A stretch of 59,653 bases of DNA from NCBI GenBank assembly GCA_004555205.1, contig SFIY01000019.1, positions 1 to 59,653 on the forward strand, written 5' to 3'. Below the pieces are notes generated by a model. It was not told the origin of the DNA. It searched no databases and worked only from the letters and a program-made list of their open reading frames with translations. Position 1 is the stretch's first letter. Each line of letters starts with the position of its first letter. Shown here one piece after another: positions 1 through 6,563 of this stretch. Source of the stretch: Clostridiales bacterium. Its GTDB lineage: Bacteria > Bacillota > Clostridia > Oscillospirales > Oscillospiraceae. The position numbers and the translations under genes were made by a program.

Positions 1-22
1 TAATCTCATTAAGATAAGCAAT

Positions 23-165
23 AAATATCCCCCGGCCTAGCCGGGGGTATTTCTTAGACGGGCGAACCCCTATGTTACCAGCCACGCCTCATGCGGCGTT
101 AGTACGACTTGCCATTTGCATAGGCTGTCCTACCCACACCGGTATAAGTCCGGCACCTTTTCATT
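23..165 (-). ncRNA. Structured RNA segment, omega-RNA-like
   Basis: Read on the minus strand, this stretch has nested pairing: CCGG/CCGG (150-153 with 139-142), a closing stem CCTATG/CATAGG (119-124 with 69-74), an inner hairpin ACGCC/GGCGT (95-99 with 84-88), a short GGG/CCC stem, then the terminal GC hairpin at 23-52. No protein is encoded. The order (multibranch fold, then a strong hairpin at the right end) resembles the guide RNA that overlaps the right end of tnpB elements. I cannot run a covariance search, so identity with a known RNA family is unproven. Confidence 0.35.
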
Positions 166-183
166 CTTATATAGCCGTCATCC

Positions 184-273
184 CTAACACTTATGCTTTT
201 TCTTCTGCCTAATTATCTCAACAGCAATCTTTACTTCTATCACACAACTTGCTAAACTGTTTGTGTCATTCAT
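184..273 (-). CDS. 29-aa ORF inside the IS605-like element
   Basis: A 29-codon frame starts at one of three overlapping ATGs (277, 273, 269) preceded by GGGAGG at a normal distance. The ATG at 273 opens the frame; the one at 277 reads only three codons. The peptide begins MNDTNSLASC and ends QKKKHKC: an acidic/hydrophobic helix-like centre and a lysine-rich tail. I do not recognise it. It could be a degraded tnpA start, a cargo peptide, or chance. The good ribosome site and position between the hairpin and RNA segments are the only support. Confidence 0.25.
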   Translation of the reverse strand: MNDTNSLASCVIEVKIAVEIIRQKKKHKC

Positions 274-413
274 TCATTCTTGAGTGACCTCCCTTTGTTT
301 TGTAGTTTGCAGTTGCCAGACCGCATCTCTACTATAACAGAGGGAGTTTCATTTTTCCTCATCGGCAAAAGCCTCTTTTGAACCACTCGCCCAGCGAGTG
401 GTTTTCGATACAC

Positions 414-452
414 AATAAGGAAAGACAGCCGTTACGGCTGTCTTTCCTTATT
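414..452. terminator. 18-bp perfect hairpin, bidirectional terminator
   Basis: Arms 414-431 and 435-452 pair over 18 bp with a 3-nt loop (432-434). On the plus strand it runs into a T-rich stretch. The loop is exactly the stop codon of the minus-strand ykvI gene, so the last six codons of that gene form one arm. Confidence 0.7.
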
Positions 453-1475
453 TTTCCGCAGTTGCCAAACTGCCAGGCACACAAGCAATAGCAACCCCAT
501 GTACCCTGTGCAGGGATAGATCAGCGCCACAAGGCGGTCAAAGGGCAGTTGGGCCAGGGCCAGCGCCGCCGCTGATAGCAGGGCCGCCGGCCATTTCCCG
601 TCCCCCTGCCTGGCCATATTGCCGCATACCGTCCACAGCATCGGCGCTGCGGTGGAGTAGATGCCGCATAGCAGTATCAACGAATACAGCACGCCCATCC
701 AGCCTGCCAATTCATGGGCCAGCTGCAGCGTGGGCACCGTGTAATGCATATCCCCGCCGCTCAACAGCGCCAGATCCATGCACAGTACCGTTCCCATCAG
801 GCTCAGGCCCCCGACGATGCCGCCGGCCGCGGCTTTTTTCCGGCTTGCCGTGCCGCTTCCCAGTGCCATTAAAAACGGGATCGCCCCAAACACATTGTAG
901 GCGGCATACAGTATACCGCTGCTCCACCAGTTGGGCGCCGCTTTTGCGGCTTGGATGTTTTCGGCAATATGTATGCCTGTGCGCCATAGTGTCCCCACAG
1001 CTACCGCCAGCGTAAAGGCAATGATGATCGGGCCGATGTGCCCCACGATGTCCGTCAGGCGGCGAAATCCCCCTGCATATGTTACGAATACCAGCACCGC
1101 CATGAACAGGCTGCCCCACAGATGGGGCAGGGCGTAGTATTCCTGCAGCGCCGCGCCGGCGCCGGAGTACATCACCACCAGCGTGCAAAAGAGATAGATA
1201 CTCGTCAGCCATTCAAATACGATTCCCAAAGGTTTACCGCAAAACAGGCGGTAGGGCCGTGCCGGCAAACACTGCCGCATTTGACAGCCTGCCGCCATCA
1301 AACTGCCGCCTACCCAGGAGAGCAGCACGGCACTGATGGCAATTGCGCCCAGTCCTCCCCTGCCGAATGTCGCATAAAACTGAACGATCTCCTGCCCCGA
1401 GGCAAAGCCGGAGCCAATGACAAAGGCGATATACGCCCCCGCCATTCCCCACACCGAATTACTCTTTTGCTGCAT
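432..1475 (-). CDS. YkvI-family multispanning membrane protein
   Basis: 347-aa integral membrane protein of the YkvI family, distantly related to amino-acid/sodium symporter folds; the substrate is not established. The N-terminus reads QQKSNSVWGMAGAYIAFVIG with a GSGFASGQE motif typical of the family's first helices, and about ten hydrophobic segments follow. I chose ATG at 1475 rather than the upstream one at 1520 because GGAGGGG lies seven bases before it, and homology begins there. The gene ends inside a terminator hairpin. It is separated from pepD by another terminator, so it is probably transcribed alone. Function beyond membrane transport is a guess. Confidence 0.85.
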   Translation of the reverse strand: MQQKSNSVWGMAGAYIAFVIGSGFASGQEIVQFYATFGRGGLGAIAISAVLLSWVGGSLMAAGCQMRQCLPARPYRLFCGKPLGIVFEWLTSIYLFCTLVVMYSGAGAALQEYYALPHLWGSLFMAVLVFVTYAGGFRRLTDIVGHIGPIIIAFTLAVAVGTLWRTGIHIAENIQAAKAAPNWWSSGILYAAYNVFGAIPFLMALGSGTASRKKAAAGGIVGGLSLMGTVLCMDLALLSGGDMHYTVPTLQLAHELAGWMGVLYSLILLCGIYSTAAPMLWTVCGNMARQGDGKWPAALLSAAALALAQLPFDRLVALIYPCTGYMGLLLLVCLAVWQLRKNKERQP

Positions 1476-1511
1476 AGACACCCCTCCGTCTACTACTCTA
1501 TGCAACAGGCG

Positions 1512-1544
1512 AAAAAACAAGACGGCATACGCCGTCTTGTTTTT
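1512..1544 (-). terminator. Terminator after pepD
   Basis: Stem of about 14 bp (arm cores caagacggc and gccgtcttg) with a 4-nt loop, followed on the minus strand by six T. It lies two bases past the pepD stop and ends the hypB-pepD unit. The stem is flanked by A/T tracts on both sides, so it could also act on the plus strand. Confidence 0.8.
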
Positions 1545-1545
1545 C

Positions 1546-2982
1546 TTATTTCATTCGCCGCAGGACCTCCACCGTCATGGCCCAAACACGCTGCACCGAC
1601 GACAGGGACATCCGCTCACGGCAGGTGTGAATCTCCCTCAGTTCCGGCCCGTAGGACACACAGTCCAGTCCCGGCAGCTTGTCGGCAAACAAGCCACATT
1701 CCACACCGGCATGAATCGCTTCGATCTTCGGCCCATAGCCGTACTGCCGGGTAAAGACCTCCGTCAACAGTTCCCGCAGAGGCGACACCTTGCGGTACTG
1801 CCATCCCGGATAGTTGCCGGAAATCTCCGTACTGCCGCCCAGCAGCTCCATCAAACAGGCCAGACGCTCCCACAGCATCTCCTTCTGGCTGGCCACACTG
1901 CTGCGCACGCTGAACACCGCTTCCACCTCCGTGTCCTTGGTGGTCAAAATACCCATATTCAGTGAGGTCTGCACCAAGCCTTCGATGTCCGCACTCATGG
2001 CCTGAATCCCGTTGGGCAGGCAATTGAGCATACAGATCACGCGCTCGGTCGCCGCCTGATTCATGGCATCGCGCACCTCGCCGTCGGACACATCAACGCG
2101 CACGCTGCTGTCCGTCACCGCATATTCATTTTGGAAGGCCCGCTCCATATTGGCACATACACCGCGCACCGCCGCAGGGTCAAGGGCAATCAGCCGCGCC
2201 GTACATTCGTTGGGGATCACATTGTCCTTTTTGCCGCCCTCAACGCCGATCAGACGCAGCTCGGTTTTCTGCGCAGCGGCGCGCAGCACCCGCCCCATCA
2301 GCATATTGGCATTGGCCCGTCCTTTATCAATCTCGATGCCGGAATGACCGCCCTGCAAGCCGGTGATCTTCACCGTCAACGCTGTCCCCGTAAAACCCCG
2401 GCGCATAACAGGCAGGCGGCACGATACCATACTGCCGCCTGCGCAGCTCACCGTGAAAACACCCTCATCCTCCGAATCCAGATTCAGCATCCGGCGGCCT
2501 TTGAGCATACTCACATCAATGGCGGCTGCGCCCGGCATGCCGATCTCCTCATCTACGGTGAATACACATTCCAGCGCCGGATGCGCCAGATCGTCGGCAT
2601 CCAGCAGCGCCATCATGATCGCCACTGCAATACCGTCATCGCCGCCCAGGGTCGTTCCCTTGGCATAGATCATATCGCCGTCAATGGCAAGATCCAATCC
2701 CTCATGCGCCATGTCCTTGTCGCAGTCCGCCGCCTTTTCGCACACCATATCCATGTGGCCCTGCAAAATAACGCTCTCCGCGTCTTCATAGCCGGCGGAG
2801 GCATCCTTGCAGATGATGACATTGTGCATCGCATCCTGCCAATAGGTCAGACCCCGCGCCTGGGCAAATGATACTAGCCAATCGCTGACGCGCTTGGTGT
2901 TCCCCGATCCGTGGGGGATGGCGCAAAGCTGCTCAAACCAGTTCCATACGCCTTTCGGCTCCAAATGGCTTAAAACGCCCAT
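1546..2982 (-). CDS. pepD: Aminoacyl-histidine dipeptidase (M20 family)
   Basis: 478-aa cytosolic zinc dipeptidase that cleaves Xaa-His and other dipeptides (PepD/PepV-type M20C). The metal ligands sit in QGHMDMV (about residue 91-97), TLGGDDGIAVA, VDEEIGMPGA and NLDSEDEG; a dimerisation lid domain lies in the middle, and HAGVECGLF near the C-terminus supplies a catalytic histidine. Length matches the family (about 480 aa). AAGGAGC precedes the ATG. It follows hypB by 18 bp and shares its promoter, although no functional link between the two is known; peptide salvage in an amino-acid-consuming anaerobe is the likely role. Confidence 0.95.
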   Translation of the reverse strand: MGVLSHLEPKGVWNWFEQLCAIPHGSGNTKRVSDWLVSFAQARGLTYWQDAMHNVIICKDASAGYEDAESVILQGHMDMVCEKAADCDKDMAHEGLDLAIDGDMIYAKGTTLGGDDGIAVAIMMALLDADDLAHPALECVFTVDEEIGMPGAAAIDVSMLKGRRMLNLDSEDEGVFTVSCAGGSMVSCRLPVMRRGFTGTALTVKITGLQGGHSGIEIDKGRANANMLMGRVLRAAAQKTELRLIGVEGGKKDNVIPNECTARLIALDPAAVRGVCANMERAFQNEYAVTDSSVRVDVSDGEVRDAMNQAATERVICMLNCLPNGIQAMSADIEGLVQTSLNMGILTTKDTEVEAVFSVRSSVASQKEMLWERLACLMELLGGSTEISGNYPGWQYRKVSPLRELLTEVFTRQYGYGPKIEAIHAGVECGLFADKLPGLDCVSYGPELREIHTCRERMSLSSVQRVWAMTVEVLRRMK

Positions 2983-3000
2983 TTCACAGCGCTCCTTTTC

Positions 3001-3672
3001 TTATCTCTCCTGCCAGGTCCTGACCTGTTCCTTCAGCCAATGACACCAGGCATCCACGCCCTCGCCGGTCTTGGCAGAGATGGGGAAGATTTTGATATTC
3101 GGATTGCGGCGGCGGGCATACTCCTGTACCTTATCCATGTCAAAATCGAAGTAGGGCAGCACATCGATCTTGTTGATGAGCAGCACATCGCAGACCTGGA
3201 AGATCAGAGGATACTTCAAAGGCTTGTCGTGGCCTTCGGGAACAGAGAGAATCATGGCGTTCTTCACCGCGCCGGTGTCAAACTCAGCCGGACATACCAG
3301 ATTGCCCACATTTTCCAGCACCACCAGGTCCAGGTCTTCGGCGCCCAAGCTCTCCAACCCCTGGCGCGTCATATCGGCGTCCAAATGGCACATACCGCCG
3401 GTATGAAGCTGGATCACACGCACACCTGCCTCCTGAATGGCCGCAGCATCCACATCAGAGTCAATATCCGCTTCCATCACGCCCATTTTCAGCTCATCTT
3501 TTACGCCCTCAATGGTGCGTTTCAGCGTGGTCGTCTTGCCGCTGCCGGGGGACGACATGAGATTCAGCAAAAAGGTGCCCTGGGCCTTGAGCTGACCGCG
3601 CAGCTTTGCCGCATCCGCGTCATTATCTGCAAAAATGCTCTCTTTGACTTCGATCACTTTGAATGGTTCCAT
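3001..3672 (-). CDS. hypB: Hydrogenase nickel incorporation GTPase HypB
   Basis: 223-aa SIMIBI-class GTPase that drives nickel insertion into [NiFe] enzymes with HypA. Visible: Walker A SSPGSGKTTT (residues 40-49), switch region EADIDSDVDA, the family metal-site motif TGGMCHLDAD (Cys95, His96), and NKIDVLPY (G4). The N-terminal CXXCGC or His-rich nickel-storage segment of some HypBs is absent. SD AGGAGG lies nine bases before the ATG. No hypA or hydrogenase gene is nearby, which is unusual for hypB. First gene of a two-gene unit with pepD. Confidence 0.93.
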   Translation of the reverse strand: MEPFKVIEVKESIFADNDADAAKLRGQLKAQGTFLLNLMSSPGSGKTTTLKRTIEGVKDELKMGVMEADIDSDVDAAAIQEAGVRVIQLHTGGMCHLDADMTRQGLESLGAEDLDLVVLENVGNLVCPAEFDTGAVKNAMILSVPEGHDKPLKYPLIFQVCDVLLINKIDVLPYFDFDMDKVQEYARRRNPNIKIFPISAKTGEGVDAWCHWLKEQVRTWQER

Positions 3673-3703
3673 CGGTAAATCCTCCTGTCGGATATGTGTT
3701 TAT

Positions 3704-3732
3704 ATTTTATCATATACAGGATGGATATTCAA
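3704..3732 (-). promoter_or_regulatory. Sigma-A-type promoter of hypB-pepD
   Basis: Minus strand TTGAAT (3727-3732), 17-bp spacer, TAAAAT (3704-3709), about 30 bp before the hypB ATG. Confidence 0.65.
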
Positions 3733-3746
3733 TCTTTTCCCAAGGG

Positions 3747-3777
3747 AAAACCGCGATGGAAAATCCATCGCGGTTTT
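3747..3777 (-). terminator. Terminator after sipL
   Basis: 14-bp perfect stem (3747-3760 with 3764-3777), 3-nt loop, arms edged by AAAA/TTTT. It separates sipL from hypB. Confidence 0.8.
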
Positions 3778-3795
3778 CTTCCCCCGATAATATAT

Positions 3796-5295
3796 TTACC
3801 GCACCTTCGGGATCAGCAGCATGCGATCCGGAATGGCCTCCCCTTCCTCCAGTTGATTGGCACTGCGGATCACCGTTTCATCCGTCCGGTATTGCTTGGC
3901 AATATCCCACAGCGTTTCCTCCGGCGTCATCCGCCGCAAGACCAGCGACGGCGTCTCCCCTTGTGCCGCATCGGTCTGCAAGTCGGCGCTGCCCACCTGC
4001 ATCAACTGTTGATGCTCCGTTTTGTGCATACGAAATTCAACCGGCAAACTCACTTCACATACGCCGCCGCTCACGCGCATAGTTGCAGGCAGGCACACCG
4101 CATGCACGCTGTCGGGCATCTGGCCGGTAACGGTGCTCACCTCGCCTGAGCGTTCCGTGCTCATCGGCGCACCGGTTTCATCCAGATACAGCACCTTCAT
4201 CCTCATTCGCGTGTGAAGCTGCGTGCCGTTCTCCCCTGCCGTCATGTCCGCCTGATCGCATGAAGCGTCTGTCAGGTACGCAAAGGGACGGTTTTGCCCA
4301 AATTCCAGTCGCTGCACGGTCTCCTGCCGCTCCGGATCGCAGACGCGATCTGTAGCAAAATGCAGCATCTTTCGCTGGACGGCACAGGGAAAGCGGGTGC
4401 TGTAAAGGTCAGCTATGTAGGACATAGGCCGCTTTTCATACACACATACCAACAGGGCAATTTTCTGCACCACACCAAAACCGCTGCCGCTGTCGGTGCG
4501 AATCAGGCGGGTTTCGCCCTCCATGGCACGGGCCTCCACATGGAATGTGGCCTCCTCGGAAGCGTCAATGCCGTCGACGATCTGCGAAAAGGGCAGTACC
4601 GTATCGTACGAGCACAGATTTTGCTGCTCCGAGCGGTACAAGGCCGATAGTGTCGCCTCACCCTTTACCACCAGTTTGTTGCCGAAATGCTGGCACTCTG
4701 TCACCGCCAAGGCGATCCTGTCGCACAACAAGTCTTCCGGCATTTCCCGTCCGTCGCCCATCATGTTCTCTTGGGTAAAGGTAAATTCTCTTTCTTCTGC
4801 TGCCGTCATCAGCTCCAGCACCGTGTCCTCGCGCTTTACGCGCAGGGACGGTTCTTCCTCTGTTTCACAGCACACGGACTTTGTCGGACAGGCATAGCCT
4901 GTGGCTGTCAATTCCGGCAGCACACGAACATACAGCTTACGGTTTGTCACGATACGCGCCTCGGTCAGCAGCAATCGGCCGTCCACGCAGACTGTGCGGC
5001 AATGCTGCAGCCGCTTATCCTCCATCACAGCGGAAAACGGCACCGATAATGATAAACTGCGCAAGCCTGCACTTTCCTCAGAGGTATACAGCACCGTCAC
5101 CTTCACCGCACCTGCCACAGTCAGCCGTCCGTCCGCCGTATTCTTTTCCCGGATTTTCAACTGTCCCACGGTATCCACGATCCGTGCCATGTCCGGGCAG
5201 TATTCCGGAATAGCGGTTTCCATGGTTTCCTCGTGCGTCGTTACCAGATTTCCTACTACTTCACAACACGCAATGTCCTTATATTTCAGTTCCAT
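3796..5295 (-). CDS. sipL: Spore coat morphogenetic protein SipL (SPOCS/DUF3794 + LysM)
   Basis: 499-aa protein of the SipL type. In Clostridioides difficile SipL is recruited to the forespore surface by SpoIVA and is needed for coat encasement. DUF3794/SPOCS-like repeats cover roughly residues 30-110, 180-270 and 340-430, each with the pattern 'V.G.v.v.vLY'. A C-terminal LysM domain (about 450-497) begins at EETLWDIAKQYRTDE and ends LLIPKVR; in C. difficile the LysM domain contacts SpoIVA. The gene lies just downstream of spoVM, whose product anchors SpoIVA, so the neighbourhood fits coat assembly. SD GAGAGGA precedes the ATG and is embedded in an inverted repeat. Confidence 0.88.
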   Translation of the reverse strand: MELKYKDIACCEVVGNLVTTHEETMETAIPEYCPDMARIVDTVGQLKIREKNTADGRLTVAGAVKVTVLYTSEESAGLRSLSLSVPFSAVMEDKRLQHCRTVCVDGRLLLTEARIVTNRKLYVRVLPELTATGYACPTKSVCCETEEEPSLRVKREDTVLELMTAAEEREFTFTQENMMGDGREMPEDLLCDRIALAVTECQHFGNKLVVKGEATLSALYRSEQQNLCSYDTVLPFSQIVDGIDASEEATFHVEARAMEGETRLIRTDSGSGFGVVQKIALLVCVYEKRPMSYIADLYSTRFPCAVQRKMLHFATDRVCDPERQETVQRLEFGQNRPFAYLTDASCDQADMTAGENGTQLHTRMRMKVLYLDETGAPMSTERSGEVSTVTGQMPDSVHAVCLPATMRVSGGVCEVSLPVEFRMHKTEHQQLMQVGSADLQTDAAQGETPSLVLRRMTPEETLWDIAKQYRTDETVIRSANQLEEGEAIPDRMLLIPKVR

Positions 5296-5303
5296 GGCTT
5301 CGT

Positions 5304-5342
5304 TCCTCTCATTCTGCGATACTACAAAAGCGTATGAGAGGA
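5304..5342 (-). promoter_or_regulatory. Inverted repeat covering the sipL ribosome-binding site
   Basis: Perfect 9-bp arms, TCCTCTCAT and ATGAGAGGA on the minus strand (5334-5342 and 5304-5312), 21-nt loop. The 3' arm contains the sipL Shine-Dalgarno GAGAGGA, so the fold would hide it. There is no T-tract, so it is not a terminator. Confidence 0.45.
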
Positions 5343-5351
5343 GTCGTCCGA

Positions 5352-5426
5352 TTATTCATGGATGCCGAAAATGGCGCCCAGAATCCCCCTTAAAAATTTA
5401 GGCGATTTCCAAACAACGATCTTCAA
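5352..5426 (-). CDS. spoVM: Stage V sporulation protein SpoVM (24 aa, TTG start)
   Basis: A 24-residue peptide reading MKIVVWKSPKFLRG then ILGAIFGIHE. It aligns by eye with Bacillus SpoVM (26 aa, amphipathic helix with the 'KLPKFLGGI' core): the K.PKFL.GI core is shared. SpoVM senses the convex forespore membrane and anchors SpoIVA for coat assembly. The start is TTG, with AGGAGG eight bases upstream; that AGGAGG is formed by the last codons of the preceding 52-aa gene, so the two may be translationally coupled. rsgA-to-spoVM proximity is conserved in Bacillus. It is easily missed by gene finders because of size and start codon. Confidence 0.8.
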   Translation of the reverse strand: MKIVVWKSPKFLRGILGAIFGIHE

Positions 5427-5431
5427 AATGC

Positions 5432-5590
5432 TTACCTCCTATCTTTTAAGCAAATAATACCACAGGCGATCAGCAGGAATGATACCAAAAACAGCAGCGC
5501 ACCTACCGGGAAGATGGCAGCAATTAAAATGCCCAGCCCCAGACACAGCGCGCAAACGCCGATGACGCCTCCGCAATTTCCCCTCCGCAT
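5432..5590 (-). CDS. Small hydrophobic membrane protein, unrecognised (52 aa)
   Basis: 52-aa peptide beginning MRRGNCGGVIGVCALCLG and ending ACGIICLKDRR. One long hydrophobic stretch (about residues 9-47), possibly two short helices separated by IFPVGA, with basic residues at both ends. ATG has GAGGAGG seven bases upstream. The stop overlaps the spoVM ribosome site (AGG AGG TAA). It sits after the rsgA terminator, so it starts the spoVM-sipL transcription unit. Minus strand CATATATT about 22-29 bp before the ATG resembles a sigma-E/K -10 element, but I see no clear -35. I do not recognise the family; a sporulation-membrane role is inferred from position only. Confidence 0.65.
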   Translation of the reverse strand: MRRGNCGGVIGVCALCLGLGILIAAIFPVGALLFLVSFLLIACGIICLKDRR

Positions 5591-5622
5591 AACAGACCCT
5601 CCTCACCATCAATATATGACGC

Positions 5623-5658
5623 AAAAAACAGAGAGTGCCTTGCAGCACCCTCTGTTTT
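5623..5658 (-). terminator. Terminator after rsgA
   Basis: 14-bp stem (5625-5638 with 5645-5658, one G-U pair), 6-nt loop, followed on the minus strand by TTTTTT including the stem edge. It lies directly after the rsgA stop and closes the long cdaA...rsgA run. Confidence 0.8.
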
Positions 5659-5661
5659 CCT

Positions 5662-6543
5662 TCACTTTTTTTCCCACTCTTTCAGGTCCTTGACCTCCTC
5701 ATAGAGTCGGACATAGCTGGCATGGCGGCTGCGGGGAATCGCTCCGGCTTTCACAGCCTGCAGCACGCAGCAGCCTTTTTCCTTAATATGCTTGCATCCG
5801 ACAAAGCGGCACTTGTCCATATAGGGCAGAAACTCCGGAAATGTCTCCGGCAAATGTGCCTTCAACTCCAGGTTTAACTCCTCCGTATCAAAGGAGGAAA
5901 AGCCCGGCGTGTCGATTACATAGGTATCCTCCTGCAGCGAAAACAGTTCCACATGGCGCGTGGTATGGCGTCCGCGGCCCAAAGCCTTGCTCACCTCGCC
6001 CACAGGAATGGTCAGCTTTGAATCCAGCGCGTTAAGGATACTGGACTTTCCCACGCCGGAATTGCCCGTAAAGACATTCAGTTTACCGCGCAGCTTTTCG
6101 CGCAGTTCCTCTATCCCCTCGCCGGTCTTCGCGCTGACACGCAGCACATCCATGGCACTGCCGCCATAAATCTCGTACAACCCATCGGCGGGATCCAGAT
6201 CGCACTTATTCAGGCACACCAGCACCTGACATTTTTTCAATGCGGCGATAGCGGAAATGCGGTCGATCAAATACGGATCGGTCACGGGAACGGCGCCGGA
6301 GGCAATAATCACCAGTTGGTCAATGTTTGCCGCCGACGGACGGGAAAACACATTGCGCCTTGGCTCTATCTCCTCCACAAGGCCTTCGCTGTTACCAAGC
6401 TCGCGCACCTGCACCCAGTCACCCACGAGCGGCGATAAGCCCTCGCGGCGAAACTTGCCGCGGGCGCGGCATTGCAGCACTTCCGAGCCGGTATTCACAT
6501 AGTAGAAACCGCTCAGGGCCTTCTCAATTCTTCCCCTGCTCAA
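5662..6543 (-). CDS. rsgA: Ribosome small-subunit-dependent GTPase A
   Basis: 293-aa circularly permuted GTPase that acts in late 30S maturation. Order of motifs: N-terminal OB-fold (about 1-70), G4 NKCDLD, then G1 GNSGVGKSSI, then G3 VIDTPGFSSF, and a C-terminal zinc site C-x4-C-x-H-x5-C (CRFVGCKHIKEKGC). This G4-G1-G3 order is diagnostic. In B. subtilis the homologue (CpgA) is a substrate of the PrkC kinase, and here rsgA follows prpC-prkC by 20 bp, as in Bacillus. rpe and thiN, which separate rsgA from spoVM in Bacillus, are missing. Confidence 0.96.
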   Translation of the reverse strand: MSRGRIEKALSGFYYVNTGSEVLQCRARGKFRREGLSPLVGDWVQVRELGNSEGLVEEIEPRRNVFSRPSAANIDQLVIIASGAVPVTDPYLIDRISAIAALKKCQVLVCLNKCDLDPADGLYEIYGGSAMDVLRVSAKTGEGIEELREKLRGKLNVFTGNSGVGKSSILNALDSKLTIPVGEVSKALGRGRHTTRHVELFSLQEDTYVIDTPGFSSFDTEELNLELKAHLPETFPEFLPYMDKCRFVGCKHIKEKGCCVLQAVKAGAIPRSRHASYVRLYEEVKDLKEWEKK

Positions 6544-6563
6544 AAGATACGCTCCTCCCGCAT

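Larger units (their letters stand above)
19..418 (-). mobile_element. Putative non-autonomous IS200/IS605-type element (no transposase)
   Basis: Seen: read on the minus strand, the segment opens with a perfect 10-bp hairpin (381-390 with 394-403, 3-nt loop) and closes with a GC-rich hairpin (8 bp at 29-36/40-47, extended to 23-52 by an A/T stem with one bulge). The hexamer caataa (plus strand) occurs at both edges, 19-24 and 413-418. Known: IS200/IS605 elements have subterminal hairpins recognised by TnpA, no inverted terminal repeats, and tnpB copies often carry an omega RNA beside the right end. Inferred: a transposase-less derivative sitting directly after the ykvI gene. No tnpA or tnpB reading frame is present. 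The precise ends are uncertain, and the left window edge may cut flanking context. Confidence 0.5.

Noticed and set aside
5439..5648. 69-codon frame over the spoVM locus
   Set aside because: Different frame from the 52-aa gene, crosses the rsgA terminator, and has no ribosome site.
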